Positions 1 to 6,725 are shown, counted from the stretch's first letter. The stretch is 7,454 bases of DNA from Bacillota bacterium (GCA_023391955.1 JAEWAA010000141.1:1-7454), one strand, 5' to 3'. Program-made: numbers and translations. The notes: a model not told the origin generated them from the letters alone.

Positions 1-984
1 GACATACACCGGGGTTTCGCTGCTGTGATCCATTACATACAGGCTGGCGCAGGAGGCCCCTACCAGCGGCACAATTTTGGACAGCAGCTTATCGCTTAAG
101 GACGATAAATCACGGTTATCCTGGTAAATCGAAGCGACTTCCGCCAAATTGGTTTTGATCCAATTTTCGGTCTCCAGCTCCTGCTGGTATAATTTTTCGC
201 GGTTCTCCCGTTCCTCCAGGGCGTCGGCCATCCTGTTGTAGGCAATGGCAATGTCGCTGATTTCATCCTTTTCCTCGATGGTTATCCGCGGCAGCGCCCC
301 TTCATGCCCAGCTTCAAAATCGTCCATCACACTGCTGATCCGGTTGATGCTGCGCAGTGCCCCCCGCATGACATTGGAGCCGATGAGCAGAGCCAAAAAG
401 ACCAGCAGCAGCCAAAAACCCACAATAATCAGCTTGGAACGTTCGATAGATGCTTTGGAGTCATTGGAGGTGGTCATCATTACATTTTCCTGGAAGTCGA
501 TATACTGGCTCATATCATCGGCGAAGGCTTTGCGGACCACCTCCAGATTGTAGACGCTCATAAGACGGGAATTATCATTCATACCGGCACTTTCGTTGAC
601 AAGTGAAGCGACTTTTTGGAATTCCTCTTCATAAACGCTGAAGCTTTCCCGGGCTTTTTTCAGAAATGATTTCCCTTCGGTCAACCGGGTCAAATCATCC
701 AAATGTGTAAATTCCTCGTGGATTTGGGAGGAGAGGAGCAGGAGCTCACGCTGGTCGATGGTTTGCTGACCGGGATTGAGGGTGGTCAGATTAATCTGAT
801 TCTGGATCTGGCTGGCGTTGGCGAGAATCTTCTCTCCCAGCCGAACCTTGGTGTAACGGTCGTTTACGATATTGTCTAGTTGGGCATCCAATGTATTGCC
901 AAGGTAGTAAACAAGCGCACTAAATATCGTAATCAGAAGAAGGATGGCGGAAAAACCGGCGATCAGTCGGTTGCGAAAGGTCAT
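1..984 (-). CDS. Membrane sensor protein with HAMP domain, N-terminal part (probable sensor histidine kinase)
   Basis: The minus strand is open from ATG at 984 to the window edge, giving 328 codons with no stop, so the C-terminus is missing. Residues about 7-28 form a first transmembrane helix after a short basic N-terminus (MTFRNR). Residues about 30-183 form a mainly helical extracytoplasmic domain of the four-helix-bundle or CHASE3 kind. Residues about 184-204 are the second transmembrane helix (IIVGFWLLLVFLALLIG). A HAMP linker follows (about 205-260, with EKDEISDIAIAYNRMADAL), then a short coiled coil and the start of a GAF-like domain (about 285-328, LSSLSDKLLSKIVPLVGA). A Shine-Dalgarno GGAGA lies at 992-996, about 7 nt before the start. 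The GAF-like segment resembles large hybrid histidine kinases rather than chemotaxis receptors (inference); the catalytic part is outside the window, so kinase versus other output is unproven. It is transcribed divergently from dapF. Confidence 0.85.
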   Translation of the reverse strand, partial: MTFRNRLIAGFSAILLLITIFSALVYYLGNTLDAQLDNIVNDRYTKVRLGEKILANASQIQNQINLTTLNPGQQTIDQRELLLLSSQIHEEFTHLDDLTRLTEGKSFLKKARESFSVYEEEFQKVASLVNESAGMNDNSRLMSVYNLEVVRKAFADDMSQYIDFQENVMMTTSNDSKASIERSKLIIVGFWLLLVFLALLIGSNVMRGALRSINRISSVMDDFEAGHEGALPRITIEEKDEISDIAIAYNRMADALEERENREKLYQQELETENWIKTNLAEVASIYQDNRDLSSLSDKLLSKIVPLVGASCASLYVMDHSSETPVYV

Positions 985-1015
985 TTTAATTTCTCCGATT
1001 TCGTTATTATTCTTG

Positions 1016-1048
1016 CTATCAATTTTTAAGTATAACAAATATTGATAG
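1016..1048. repeat. Inverted repeat over the sensor promoter, operator candidate
   Basis: CTATCAAT (1016-1023) and ATTGATAG (1041-1048) are perfect 8-nt inverted copies 17 nt apart. After a T:T mismatch three more positions pair (TTT 1025-1027 with AAA 1037-1039), giving 11 of 12 symmetric positions. The repeat brackets the -10 of the sensor promoter, where a bound repressor would block RNA polymerase. The region is AT-rich, which raises the chance of symmetry, but 8 perfect positions in each arm is more than usual. Confidence 0.45.
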
Positions 1049-1057
1049 TTATTTCAT
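1029..1057 (-). promoter_or_regulatory. Extended -10 sigma-A-type promoter for the sensor gene
   Basis: On the minus strand TGTTATACT (complement of 1029-1037) is an extended -10 with 5 of 6 matches in the hexamer. ATGAAA (complement of 1052-1057) is a 4 of 6 match to the -35, separated by 17 nt. Transcription would start near 1022, leaving a leader of about 37 nt before the ATG at 984. The assignment is by consensus match only. Confidence 0.55.
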
Positions 1058-1068
1058 TTCAATAAAAT
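1042..1068 (+). promoter_or_regulatory. Weak candidate promoter for the dapF transcript
   Basis: TTGATA (1042-1047, 5 of 6) and TAAAAT (1063-1068, 5 of 6) are good hexamers, but the 15-nt spacer is short. The -35 lies inside the right arm of the inverted repeat at 1016-1048. Use of this promoter would leave a leader of about 235 nt before dapF. I found no better plus-strand promoter in the gap. Confidence 0.25.
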
Positions 1069-1309
1069 GGAAAACAGCTCTTTTTTATTGAAGAGACCGT
1101 TTTATACGTAGAGATTAGTCCTATGCTTTTGCCCGGGAATACGCTATGATTGTTCCCAATAAGCTCTTCGGCAGCCTGCAAAGCTTCATGCGGCTCCCAG
1201 TGAAACAAAACATACTGAAAGTACATGGCCGCCGCCGGCGTTCTCGCGTAAGCTTTTGATACATGCGGGTCCGGCAAACGGACTATTAATAGAAGGAGCG
1301 GATAAAAAG

Positions 1310-2146
1310 ATGGAATTTACCAAAATGCACGGGTTGGGCAATGATTTTATCTTGGTGCAGGGTGAAACGGTCCTGCCTGCCAACGCAGGTGAGATGGCCG
1401 TCAAGCTGTGCGACCGGTTTTTCGGCATCGGGGCGGATGGTCTGGTTTATATCCTTCCGTCGGAAAAGGCGGACTTTATGATGCGCATTATGAATTCGGA
1501 CGGCTCGGAGGCCGAACAATGCGGCAATGCCATCCGTTGTGTGGCTAAATATGTATATGACCGCGGTTTGACGGACAAATCGGATGTCACCATCGAGACC
1601 ATCGGAGCCGGCGCCCAAAAGGTGCAGCTGACCGTGGAAAACGGCAAAGCCGTAAAGGTGAAGGTGGATATGGGAGCGCCGATTTTGAAGGGCTTGCAGG
1701 TTCCCACTACAGTGGATGAGGATCAGGTGGTGGACTATCCCATCGTTGTGGATGGCCGGGAGTTCCGCTTTACGGCGGTGTCCATGGGCAACCCCCACTG
1801 TGTGATTTATGTGGATGATGCCGTCAACTTCGATCTGCATACCTGGGGGCCGAAGCTGGAGAAACATCCCATGTTCCCGCGGAAGGTCAACGTGGAATTC
1901 GCCACTGTCAAAACCCGGGATTACGCGGATATGCGTGTCTGGGAAAGAGGGGCCGGTCCAACTTTAGCTTGCGGCACGGGAGCTTGTGCTACTCTGGTTT
2001 CTTCGGTGCTGAACGGGCTGACGGACAGAACGGCTGTGGTATCCTTGAAGGGCGGGGAGCTCCTGATCGAATGGAATGAAGCAGACAACCACGTGTATAT
2101 GACAGGTCCGGCCCAAGAGGTATACACCGGCAAGCTGTCTGTATAA
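1310..2146 (+). CDS. dapF: Diaminopimelate epimerase
   Basis: This cytoplasmic, PLP-independent racemase converts LL-diaminopimelate to meso-diaminopimelate, the precursor of lysine and the cross-linking residue of peptidoglycan. The 278-residue product has the usual family length and N-terminus (MEFTKMHGLGNDF). Both catalytic cysteines are present: Cys71 in EQCGNAIRC and Cys221 in LACGTGACA. The substrate-binding segments MNSDGSEAE (about 61-69), GNPHC (160-164) and WERGAGPT (211-218) are intact. The ATG at 1310 is chosen because AGAAGGAG (1291-1298) precedes it and the product then begins like its homologues; an in-frame TTG at 1256 would add 18 unrelated residues. The next gene starts 36 nt downstream with no terminator between, so the two are probably cotranscribed. 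Confidence 0.97.
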   Translation: MEFTKMHGLGNDFILVQGETVLPANAGEMAVKLCDRFFGIGADGLVYILPSEKADFMMRIMNSDGSEAEQCGNAIRCVAKYVYDRGLTDKSDVTIETIGAGAQKVQLTVENGKAVKVKVDMGAPILKGLQVPTTVDEDQVVDYPIVVDGREFRFTAVSMGNPHCVIYVDDAVNFDLHTWGPKLEKHPMFPRKVNVEFATVKTRDYADMRVWERGAGPTLACGTGACATLVSSVLNGLTDRTAVVSLKGGELLIEWNEADNHVYMTGPAQEVYTGKLSV

Positions 2147-2182
2147 TCAGGGGATGACAGAAAGGAAACAGGAGTGATCATA

Positions 2183-4105
2183 ATGGGGGAAGGTCAGCGG
2201 CTGCCTGATCTCCGGGAGGCCCTTCTTCACGGAAGGCTGACCGGAGACGGCGCTATGGGCACCTACTTGTATCAGCTGGGATTTCCTGTAGGAGCTTCAT
2301 ATGAAGAATTTAATCTGGAGAAGCCGGACATTATCCTGGACATTCACCGCCGTTACGTGGAGGCCGGGGCCCAACTTGTGGAAACCAACACCTATTCGGC
2401 TAACCGGGATAAGCTGTCCAAGTTTGGCCTGGAGCAGGATGCGGCAGCCATTAACCGGGCAGGCGTCCGGCTGGCCCGAGAAGCGGCAGGGGATGCTGCG
2501 TATGTGCTGGGTGCCGTCGGGTCTTTGGCTGGCGGCCGGAAACGCCCCGCAGGCCGGGAGCGGGTCCGGCAGAATGTCCGGGAGCAGGCTGAAGCCCTTC
2601 TTGAAGAAGGTGTGGACGGCATCATTCTCGAGACCTATTATCTGCTGGAGGAGCTGGAGGCGGCTCTGGAGGCGGTGCGTTTGTTGGACGGACGGGTGCC
2701 GGTGATCTGCCAGCTGGCTACGGACGGAAACGGGCTGACCCTGGACGGGACCGCCTATGCCGGCGCCTTCCAGCGGCTGCTCGGAAGCGGCGCGGATGTG
2801 GTGGGCTTCAACTGCCACAGCGGCCCCGGCGGCATATTGCGCGCATTGGACCGGCTTGGCGCCGACAGCGCTTGGACACCCGGAGTGCCATTGTCCGTTT
2901 ATCCCAATGCGGGCCTGCCCGGCATCGTGGACGGCCGGTATACCTATCTGGCCACACCGGAATATTTTGCGGATATGGCGCTGAAGTTTGCTGCGGCGGG
3001 GGCACGGATCATCGGCGGCTGCTGCGGTACGACCCCCGAGCATATCGCTGCCATCGCCAAAGCGCTGGAGAGTTATGCTCCCAAAGCGGGTGATGCGGCA
3101 GTTAAAGTGAAGGAGCCTCAGCCGGCGGTGCGGGACAAAGCGGTTGTGGCGGAGCCTGTTCCGGAACCGGCAGCTTCCGAAGGAAATCAACCCTCTATTG
3201 TGGAACTGGTCCGGGAGGCCATCACGGTTATAGTGGAGCTGGATTCCCCCCGGGACCTTGCCTCCGGGAAATTTATGACCGGAGCCGCCGCCTTGCGGGA
3301 TGCTGGGGCCGATGCCATTACCATGGCCGATAATTCTCTGGCCCAAACCCGCATGAGCAATCTGGCTATGGGTTACCTGGTCAAAGACAGGCTGGGAATG
3401 CGGCCGCTTCTGCATGTGGCCTGCCGGGACCGCAATCTGATCGGCACCCAAAGTCATCTGATGGGGCTGCATGCCCTGGGCATTGACCACCTGCTGGCCA
3501 TTACGGGCGATCCCGCAGGTGTGGGGGATTTGCCGGGAGCCAGCTCCGTGTACGATTTGAATTCCTTCGAATTGATCCGCATGTCCAAACAATTGAATGA
3601 AGGCATCGCCTTCTCCGGCAAAACGCTGAAGCAGCGGGCAAGCTTTGTGGTAGGGGCCGCTTTTGATCCCAATGTGAAGTATATTGACAAAGCGGTTCTG
3701 CGGATGGAGAAGAAAATCGAGGCCGGCGCCGATTATTTTATGACCCAGCCGGTTTATGACGCCGCTATGGTGGAGAGACTGTATCAGGCTACACGTCATA
3801 TCAAAACACCCATATTCGTAGGAATTATGCCGCTGATCAGCGGACGCAACGCCGAATTCCTTCATAATGAGGTTCCGGGGATCCGGATTCCGGACGCGGT
3901 CCGAAGCCAGATGGCCGGTTTGGAGGGAGCAGAAGGCAGGAAAATGGGCGTGAAGCTGGCCAAGGAGCTGCTCGATGTTATCCTCGGCAGATTCAACGGT
4001 ATTTACCTGATGACACCCATGCTGTTTTATGAAATGACCGCAGAGCTGACACGCTATGCCAAAGAAAGGGTTTTTCCACTTGTACCCTCGGGCAAAATGA
4101 ATTAG
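2183..4105 (+). CDS. yitJ: Bifunctional homocysteine S-methyltransferase / methylenetetrahydrofolate reductase
   Basis: The 640-residue protein fuses two enzymes. Residues about 10-300 are a homocysteine S-methyltransferase barrel: DGAMGTYL (22-29), ETNTY (67-71), GFNCHSGPGG (208-217) and GGCCGTTPEH (278-287). Cys211, Cys280 and Cys281 are the expected zinc ligands that activate homocysteine. A linker of about 36 residues rich in Ala, Pro, Glu, Lys and Val (about 301-336) leads to a methylenetetrahydrofolate reductase domain (about 340-640) with VELDSPR (351-357, containing the expected catalytic Glu352), ACRDRN (413-418), ITGDP (440-444) and MTQPVYD (520-526). The reductase makes 5-methyltetrahydrofolate with a flavin; the methyl donor of the N-terminal domain cannot be read from sequence. 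The start is ATG 2183, 8 nt after GGAG (2171-2174); GTG 2174 overlaps that site and is less likely. No cobalamin-binding domain is present. yloC starts 23 nt after its stop. Confidence 0.95.
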   Translation: MGEGQRLPDLREALLHGRLTGDGAMGTYLYQLGFPVGASYEEFNLEKPDIILDIHRRYVEAGAQLVETNTYSANRDKLSKFGLEQDAAAINRAGVRLAREAAGDAAYVLGAVGSLAGGRKRPAGRERVRQNVREQAEALLEEGVDGIILETYYLLEELEAALEAVRLLDGRVPVICQLATDGNGLTLDGTAYAGAFQRLLGSGADVVGFNCHSGPGGILRALDRLGADSAWTPGVPLSVYPNAGLPGIVDGRYTYLATPEYFADMALKFAAAGARIIGGCCGTTPEHIAAIAKALESYAPKAGDAAVKVKEPQPAVRDKAVVAEPVPEPAASEGNQPSIVELVREAITVIVELDSPRDLASGKFMTGAAALRDAGADAITMADNSLAQTRMSNLAMGYLVKDRLGMRPLLHVACRDRNLIGTQSHLMGLHALGIDHLLAITGDPAGVGDLPGASSVYDLNSFELIRMSKQLNEGIAFSGKTLKQRASFVVGAAFDPNVKYIDKAVLRMEKKIEAGADYFMTQPVYDAAMVERLYQATRHIKTPIFVGIMPLISGRNAEFLHNEVPGIRIPDAVRSQMAGLEGAEGRKMGVKLAKELLDVILGRFNGIYLMTPMLFYEMTAELTRYAKERVFPLVPSGKMN

Positions 4106-4128
4106 AATAGGATATCGGATGTGATGGC

Positions 4129-5013
4129 ATGATTCGCAGTATGACCGGCTTTGGCCAGTCTGGCCGGAGGATTCCCGGATTCCGCATGCAAGTTGAGGTA
4201 AGATCCGTAAACCATCGTTACGCGGAGACCTCGGTCAAAATCAACCGGGAATGGCTGTCCCTGGAGGACGGCATCAAGAAGCTCGTTGCCCGTGACATCA
4301 AGCGGGGGCGTGCGGACGTATATGTCACCGTGGAGCCGGATGGGCAATCCGGCAAGAAGCTGGTGATTGACTGGGAGCTGGCTTCCGCTTATATGGAGGC
4401 GGCCAACCAGTTGAAGGCAAAGTTCGGCCTGACGGATGAACCCCGGCTGGAGGATCTTTTGAAGGTGCCGGAGCTGCTTCATCCCGGTGAAAGCGTCTTG
4501 GGCGAACCTACGTTTCCCGAGCAGGAGCTGATGGCTTGTGTGGAGGAAGCAGCGGCGCAGCTATCCGTTATGCGTATGGCTGAGGGCGCCCATCTTCATG
4601 AGGATTTGATCCGCAGACTCGCTGTTCTGGACGGACATTTGACCGATATGAAGGCTATATCCGCAGAGGTCGTAGGAGATTACAGCCGGAAGCTGGCCGC
4701 CCGGATCCAAGAGCTGCTCCCCCAGGATGCGGTTATGGACACAGGCAGGCTGGAGCAGGAAATTGCTCTAATGGCGGACCGGTGCAGCATCGACGAAGAG
4801 TTGACCCGGCTTGCCAGCCATATGGCGCAATTCTCCGGTCTTTTGGACGCGGAGGAGCCTGTAGGGCGCAAACTGGACTTTCTCATCCAGGAGATGAACC
4901 GGGAGGTTAATACCGTCGGCTCCAAGGCCAACCGCTACGAACTGTCCAAGCTTGTGGTAGAATTGAAGGCGGAGCTTGAAAAAATCCGCGAACAGGTGCA
5001 AAATATCGAATAA
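4129..5013 (+). CDS. yloC: YicC/YloC family endoribonuclease
   Basis: The 294-residue product begins with the family hallmark MIRSMTGFG and contains EVRSVNHRY (about 23-31). It ends with the conserved C-terminal DUF1732 block, LDFLIQEMNRE (249-259) followed by VNTVGSKANRYE, and a charged helical tail. Length matches the family (about 290). Members of the YicC family are reported to be endoribonucleases acting in RNA turnover; the specific targets here are unknown. The internal acidic helix EQEIALMADRCSIDEE (starting near residue 209) is also typical. The ATG at 4129 is fixed by the conserved N-terminus, although the ribosome binding site is weak (GGAT near 4117-4120). Lying 23 nt behind the yitJ-type gene, it is probably translated from the same message. 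In Bacillales this gene commonly sits just before remA and gmk. Confidence 0.94.
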   Translation: MIRSMTGFGQSGRRIPGFRMQVEVRSVNHRYAETSVKINREWLSLEDGIKKLVARDIKRGRADVYVTVEPDGQSGKKLVIDWELASAYMEAANQLKAKFGLTDEPRLEDLLKVPELLHPGESVLGEPTFPEQELMACVEEAAAQLSVMRMAEGAHLHEDLIRRLAVLDGHLTDMKAISAEVVGDYSRKLAARIQELLPQDAVMDTGRLEQEIALMADRCSIDEELTRLASHMAQFSGLLDAEEPVGRKLDFLIQEMNREVNTVGSKANRYELSKLVVELKAELEKIREQVQNIE

Positions 5014-5066
5014 GCGGGAATAAGAAGGACGATACTGGTGTAATACTCGCGCCTTCCTGATATAGA

Positions 5067-5082
5067 TGCCAGATTGCCAGAT
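5067..5082 (+). repeat. Perfect 8-nt tandem repeat upstream of remA
   Basis: TGCCAGAT occurs twice head to tail, and the second copy overlaps the palindrome CAGATCTG (5078-5085). It lies about 22 nt upstream of the -35 of the candidate remA promoter, a place where an activator could bind. This may be chance; no known protein site is recognised. Confidence 0.35.
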
Positions 5083-5103
5083 CTGCTTCATTTTCCAACA
5101 TTT

Positions 5104-5132
5104 TTGCCTGCCGGCATGTAATCCCTTATAAG
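5104..5132 (+). promoter_or_regulatory. Sigma-A-type promoter for remA-gmk-rpoZ
   Basis: TTGCCT (5104-5109, 4 of 6) and TATAAG (5127-5132, 5 of 6) are separated by the optimal 17 nt. Transcription would begin near 5139 and give a short leader of about 28 nt ending in the strong ribosome binding site GAGGAGG (5154-5160). The 153-nt gap before remA, after very tight packing upstream, supports a separate start. No terminator is visible after yloC, so readthrough from upstream is also possible. Confidence 0.5.
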
Positions 5133-5166
5133 GCCCGGGGAACCGGCATAGGCGAGGAGGACCAAG

Positions 5167-5427
5167 ATGGCCATCAAACTTATCAACATCGGATTCGGGA
5201 ATATCGTATCCGCCAACCGCATCATCTCCATAGTCAGCCCTGAATCGGCGCCGATCAAGAGAATTATCCAGGAAGCCCGGGACCGGCATATGCTGATCGA
5301 TGCAACTTACGGAAGAAGGACAAGGGCCGTTATCATCACCGATAGCGACCACGTGATATTGTCTGCGGTTCAGCCCGAAACCGTTGCCCATCGGCTCTCC
5401 AATAAGGACGATGACAATGACGAATAA
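5167..5427 (+). CDS. remA: RemA family extracellular matrix regulator (DUF370)
   Basis: The 86-residue protein matches the RemA/YlzA family throughout: MAIKLINIGFGNIVSANRI at the N-terminus, SPESAPIKRIIQEAR (24-38) and LIDATYGRRTRAVIITDS (43-60). In Bacillus subtilis RemA is a DNA-binding protein that activates biofilm matrix operons. Arg18 and Pro29, positions I recall as altered in remA mutants of that species, are both present. There is no membrane segment or signal peptide. An acidic tail (KDDDNDE) ends the protein. A strong GAGGAGG (5154-5160) sits 6 nt before the ATG. The gene has its own likely promoter and overlaps the start of gmk by 11 nt, so translation of the two may be coupled. 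Confidence 0.95.
   Translation: MAIKLINIGFGNIVSANRIISIVSPESAPIKRIIQEARDRHMLIDATYGRRTRAVIITDSDHVILSAVQPETVAHRLSNKDDDNDE
5404..5408 (+). promoter_or_regulatory. gmk ribosome binding site inside remA
   Basis: AAGGA lies within the last codons of remA, 8 nt before ATG 5417 but only 2 nt before ATG 5411. The spacing favours 5417 as the gmk start. An earlier in-frame ATG at 5384 has no suitable site. Confidence 0.55.
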
Positions 5428-6037
5428 GAATAGAGGCATTCTGCTGGTGCTGTCTGGCCCTTCGGGTGTCGGCAAGGGCACGGTATGCAACGCCCTCCGC
5501 AAGATGGGGACGGAGCTGGTGTATTCCGTTTCCGCGACTACCCGTAAGCCGAGAGAAGGGGAAGTCCACGGCGTCAACTATTTCTTCAAGAGCCGTGAGG
5601 AATTCTCCGCCATGATCGAATCGGACGATCTTCTGGAATATGCCGAGTATTGCGGCAATTATTACGGGACGCCCAGAGAGTTTGTGGAGGAGACACTGGC
5701 TTCCGGGCAGGACATTATTTTGGAAATTGAAGTGCAAGGCGCATTGAAGGTCAAGAACAAGTTCCCTGAGGGAGTTTTCATTTTCCTTCTGCCCCCGTCG
5801 CTGGATGAACTGCAAAGCCGGATTGTCACCCGTGGCACCGAGACGGAGGATGTGATCCGCAGTCGGATGAGTATCGCCCGGGATGAACTGCGGCTCATTG
5901 AGCATTATGATTACGCCATCGTCAATGATCAGGTAGAGGCTGCGTGTCACCGCATCCAGGCTATCCTCACAGCCGAGCGCTACCGCAAGGAGCGTATGGT
6001 GACCACAATAAAACAATGGATTGAAGAGGTGCAATAA
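5417..6037 (+). CDS. gmk: Guanylate kinase
   Basis: This cytoplasmic enzyme phosphorylates GMP to GDP with ATP, an essential step in guanine nucleotide supply and (p)ppGpp metabolism. The 206-residue product has the P-loop SGPSGVGKGT (13-22), the GMP-binding signature TTRKPREGEVHGVNYFF (41-57), EYAEYCGNYYGTP (74-86) and the region ending in RIVTRGTETE (135-144), all standard. Length is the family norm (about 204-207). The start is taken at ATG 5417 from the spacing of AAGGA; ATG 5411 would add two residues. It overlaps the end of remA by 11 nt and its stop is one base before the rpoZ start codon, so the three genes form a tightly coupled unit. Confidence 0.97.
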   Translation: MTNKNRGILLVLSGPSGVGKGTVCNALRKMGTELVYSVSATTRKPREGEVHGVNYFFKSREEFSAMIESDDLLEYAEYCGNYYGTPREFVEETLASGQDIILEIEVQGALKVKNKFPEGVFIFLLPPSLDELQSRIVTRGTETEDVIRSRMSIARDELRLIEHYDYAIVNDQVEAACHRIQAILTAERYRKERMVTTIKQWIEEVQ

Positions 6038-6038
6038 T

Positions 6039-6266
6039 ATGCTATATCCATCCATCGACAAGCTGCTGGACAAGGTAGACAGCAAGTATTCCCTGGTTGT
6101 CGCCGCTTCCAAGCGCGCGCGCATGCTGAAGGACAACGCCAAGACGGATTTGAAAACCCCAAGGGCACACAAGCATGTTGGCGTAGCCCTGGAAGAGCTG
6201 TACGGGGATTACATCCAATTCGAAAAATCGCCTAACCGGGACAACAACGGTCTGAACTTAAAGTAA
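6039..6266 (+). CDS. rpoZ: DNA-directed RNA polymerase omega subunit
   Basis: The 75-residue protein begins MLYPSIDKLLDKVDSKYSLV and carries the conserved core AASKRARML (22-30), where the family has the RAR motif, and the GVALEELYGD segment (48-57). Omega binds the beta-prime subunit and helps RNA polymerase assembly and stability; in Firmicutes it does not carry the ppGpp site known from proteobacteria. Length is normal (67-75 residues in Bacillales). The ATG at 6039 has a near-ideal GAGGTG (6026-6031) 7 nt upstream, lying inside the end of gmk; an in-frame TTG at 6021 is rejected. A terminator follows 9 nt after the stop, so this is the last gene of the unit. Confidence 0.96.
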   Translation: MLYPSIDKLLDKVDSKYSLVVAASKRARMLKDNAKTDLKTPRAHKHVGVALEELYGDYIQFEKSPNRDNNGLNLK

Positions 6267-6275
6267 ACCCAAGAG

Positions 6276-6307
6276 ATAACAACCGGATAAGCGGTTGTTA
6301 TTTTTTT
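6276..6307 (+). terminator. Rho-independent terminator after rpoZ
   Basis: ATAACAACCG (6276-6285) and CGGTTGTTAT (6292-6301) form a perfect 10-bp stem with a 6-nt GATAAG loop, followed directly by a T tract to 6307. It ends the remA-gmk-rpoZ message, and coaBC therefore needs its own promoter. Confidence 0.93.
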
Positions 6308-6386
6308 GAAAATGTGCGAACATATATACGTCTAATGGTGCGGAAAAAGGCGCTGCTGAATTGCCCCGGCAGGTGATAGCGTTTAT

Positions 6387-6411
6387 ATAGAGGAAGCTGT
6401 TTTTCCTCTAT
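6387..6411 (+). repeat. Palindrome H1 of the array
   Basis: ATAGAGGAA (6387-6395) pairs perfectly over 9 bp with TTCCTCTAT (6403-6411); the loop is 7 nt. Compared with the consensus the central C-G pair is replaced by A-T on both arms, a compensatory double change. Confidence 0.75.
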
Positions 6412-6438
6412 TACGGTGTAATTGAGGCGAATCACATG

Positions 6439-6463
6439 ATAGGGGAAGGGGGATTTCCTTTAT
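6439..6463 (+). repeat. Palindrome H2 of the array
   Basis: ATAGGGGAA (6439-6447) pairs with TTCCTTTAT (6455-6463) over 9 bp including two G-U wobbles; the loop is 7 nt. CACA (6433-6436) and TGTG (6464-6467) can extend the stem past a 2-nt bulge. Confidence 0.65.
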
Positions 6464-6500
6464 TGTGAGGATTGCCGGGATAAAACTCCGTTGGAGGGGC

Positions 6501-6529
6501 CAATAGCGGAAGAAAGCCTTCCGTTATTG
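6501..6529 (+). repeat. Palindrome H3 of the array
   Basis: CAATAGCGGAA (6501-6511) pairs with TTCCGTTATTG (6519-6529) over 11 bp with one G-U wobble; the loop is 7 nt. The sequence after it, ATTGCCTT, resembles ATTGTCTT after H7. Confidence 0.8.
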
Positions 6530-6552
6530 CCTTAAAAAAGGGGTCGCGGGCA

Positions 6553-6583
6553 GGATTAGCGGACAAGTAGGTTCCGCTATTCC
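6553..6583 (+). repeat. Palindrome H4 of the array
   Basis: GGATTAGCGGA (6553-6563) pairs with TCCGCTATTCC (6573-6583) at 10 of 11 positions, with one T:T mismatch; the loop is 9 nt. Confidence 0.75.
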
Positions 6584-6650
6584 TTTGGTAGCGGGCAGAT
6601 AGCGGCGGCAGATGATTAGAGGTTCTACTATAGGAAGGGCTGTCAGAGGA

Positions 6651-6674
6651 ATAACGGAAGGGGTTTTCCGTTAT
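6651..6674 (+). repeat. Palindrome H5 of the array
   Basis: ATAACGGAA (6651-6659) pairs perfectly with TTCCGTTAT (6666-6674) over 9 bp; the loop is 6 nt. The consensus G-C pair is replaced by A-T on both arms, a second compensatory change, at a different column from H1. Confidence 0.8.
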
Positions 6675-6701
6675 CTTATGCCGCAGCGGGTGGATTCTTT
6701 A

Positions 6702-6725
6702 ATAGTGGAAGCGATTTTCCGTTAT
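6702..6725 (+). repeat. Palindrome H6 of the array
   Basis: ATAGTGGAA (6702-6710) pairs with TTCCGTTAT (6717-6725) over 9 bp including one G-U and one U-G wobble; the loop is 6 nt. Confidence 0.7.

Larger units (their letters stand above)
985..1309. other. Divergent intergenic region between sensor gene and dapF
   Basis: This 325-nt gap holds the sensor promoter and its inverted repeat on the left (1016-1057). The rest is the dapF leader, in which only weak hairpins are visible: CTCTT/AAGAG around 1078-1095, GGGAA/TTCCC around 1135-1156, GCGGC/GCCGC around 1190-1232, and a small GTCCG-gcaaa-CGGAC hairpin at 1269-1283 just before the dapF ribosome binding site. I looked for lysine (L-box) and SAM (S-box) riboswitch signatures and saw neither. 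No convincing gene is present; a 55-codon minus-strand reading at 1059-1226 has no ribosome binding site. Confidence 0.6.

Noticed and set aside
245..606. Plus-strand readings of about 100 codons at the left edge
   Set aside because: They are shadows of the minus-strand sensor gene, which has membrane helices and a HAMP domain.
1067..1111. 14-codon plus-strand leader peptide (MENSSFLLKRPFYT)
   Set aside because: It has no ribosome binding site, no run of lysine or aspartate codons that would suggest attenuation, and overlaps the weak promoter candidate.
1256..1309. TTG start that would lengthen DapF by 18 residues
   Set aside because: The extension does not match the family, and ATG 1310 has a ribosome binding site and the canonical N-terminus.
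985..1309. Lysine or SAM riboswitch in the dapF leader
   Set aside because: Only weak short hairpins are visible and the conserved core motifs of both classes are absent by eye.
2297..3865. 522-codon open reading on the minus strand
   Set aside because: It lies entirely opposite the yitJ-type gene, whose domains and catalytic residues are intact; its translation is rich in His, Gly and Arg without recognisable domains, as expected of an antisense shadow.
4768..6172. Minus-strand readings of 269 and 278 codons
   Set aside because: They are antisense to yloC, remA, gmk and rpoZ, all of which are clearly real.
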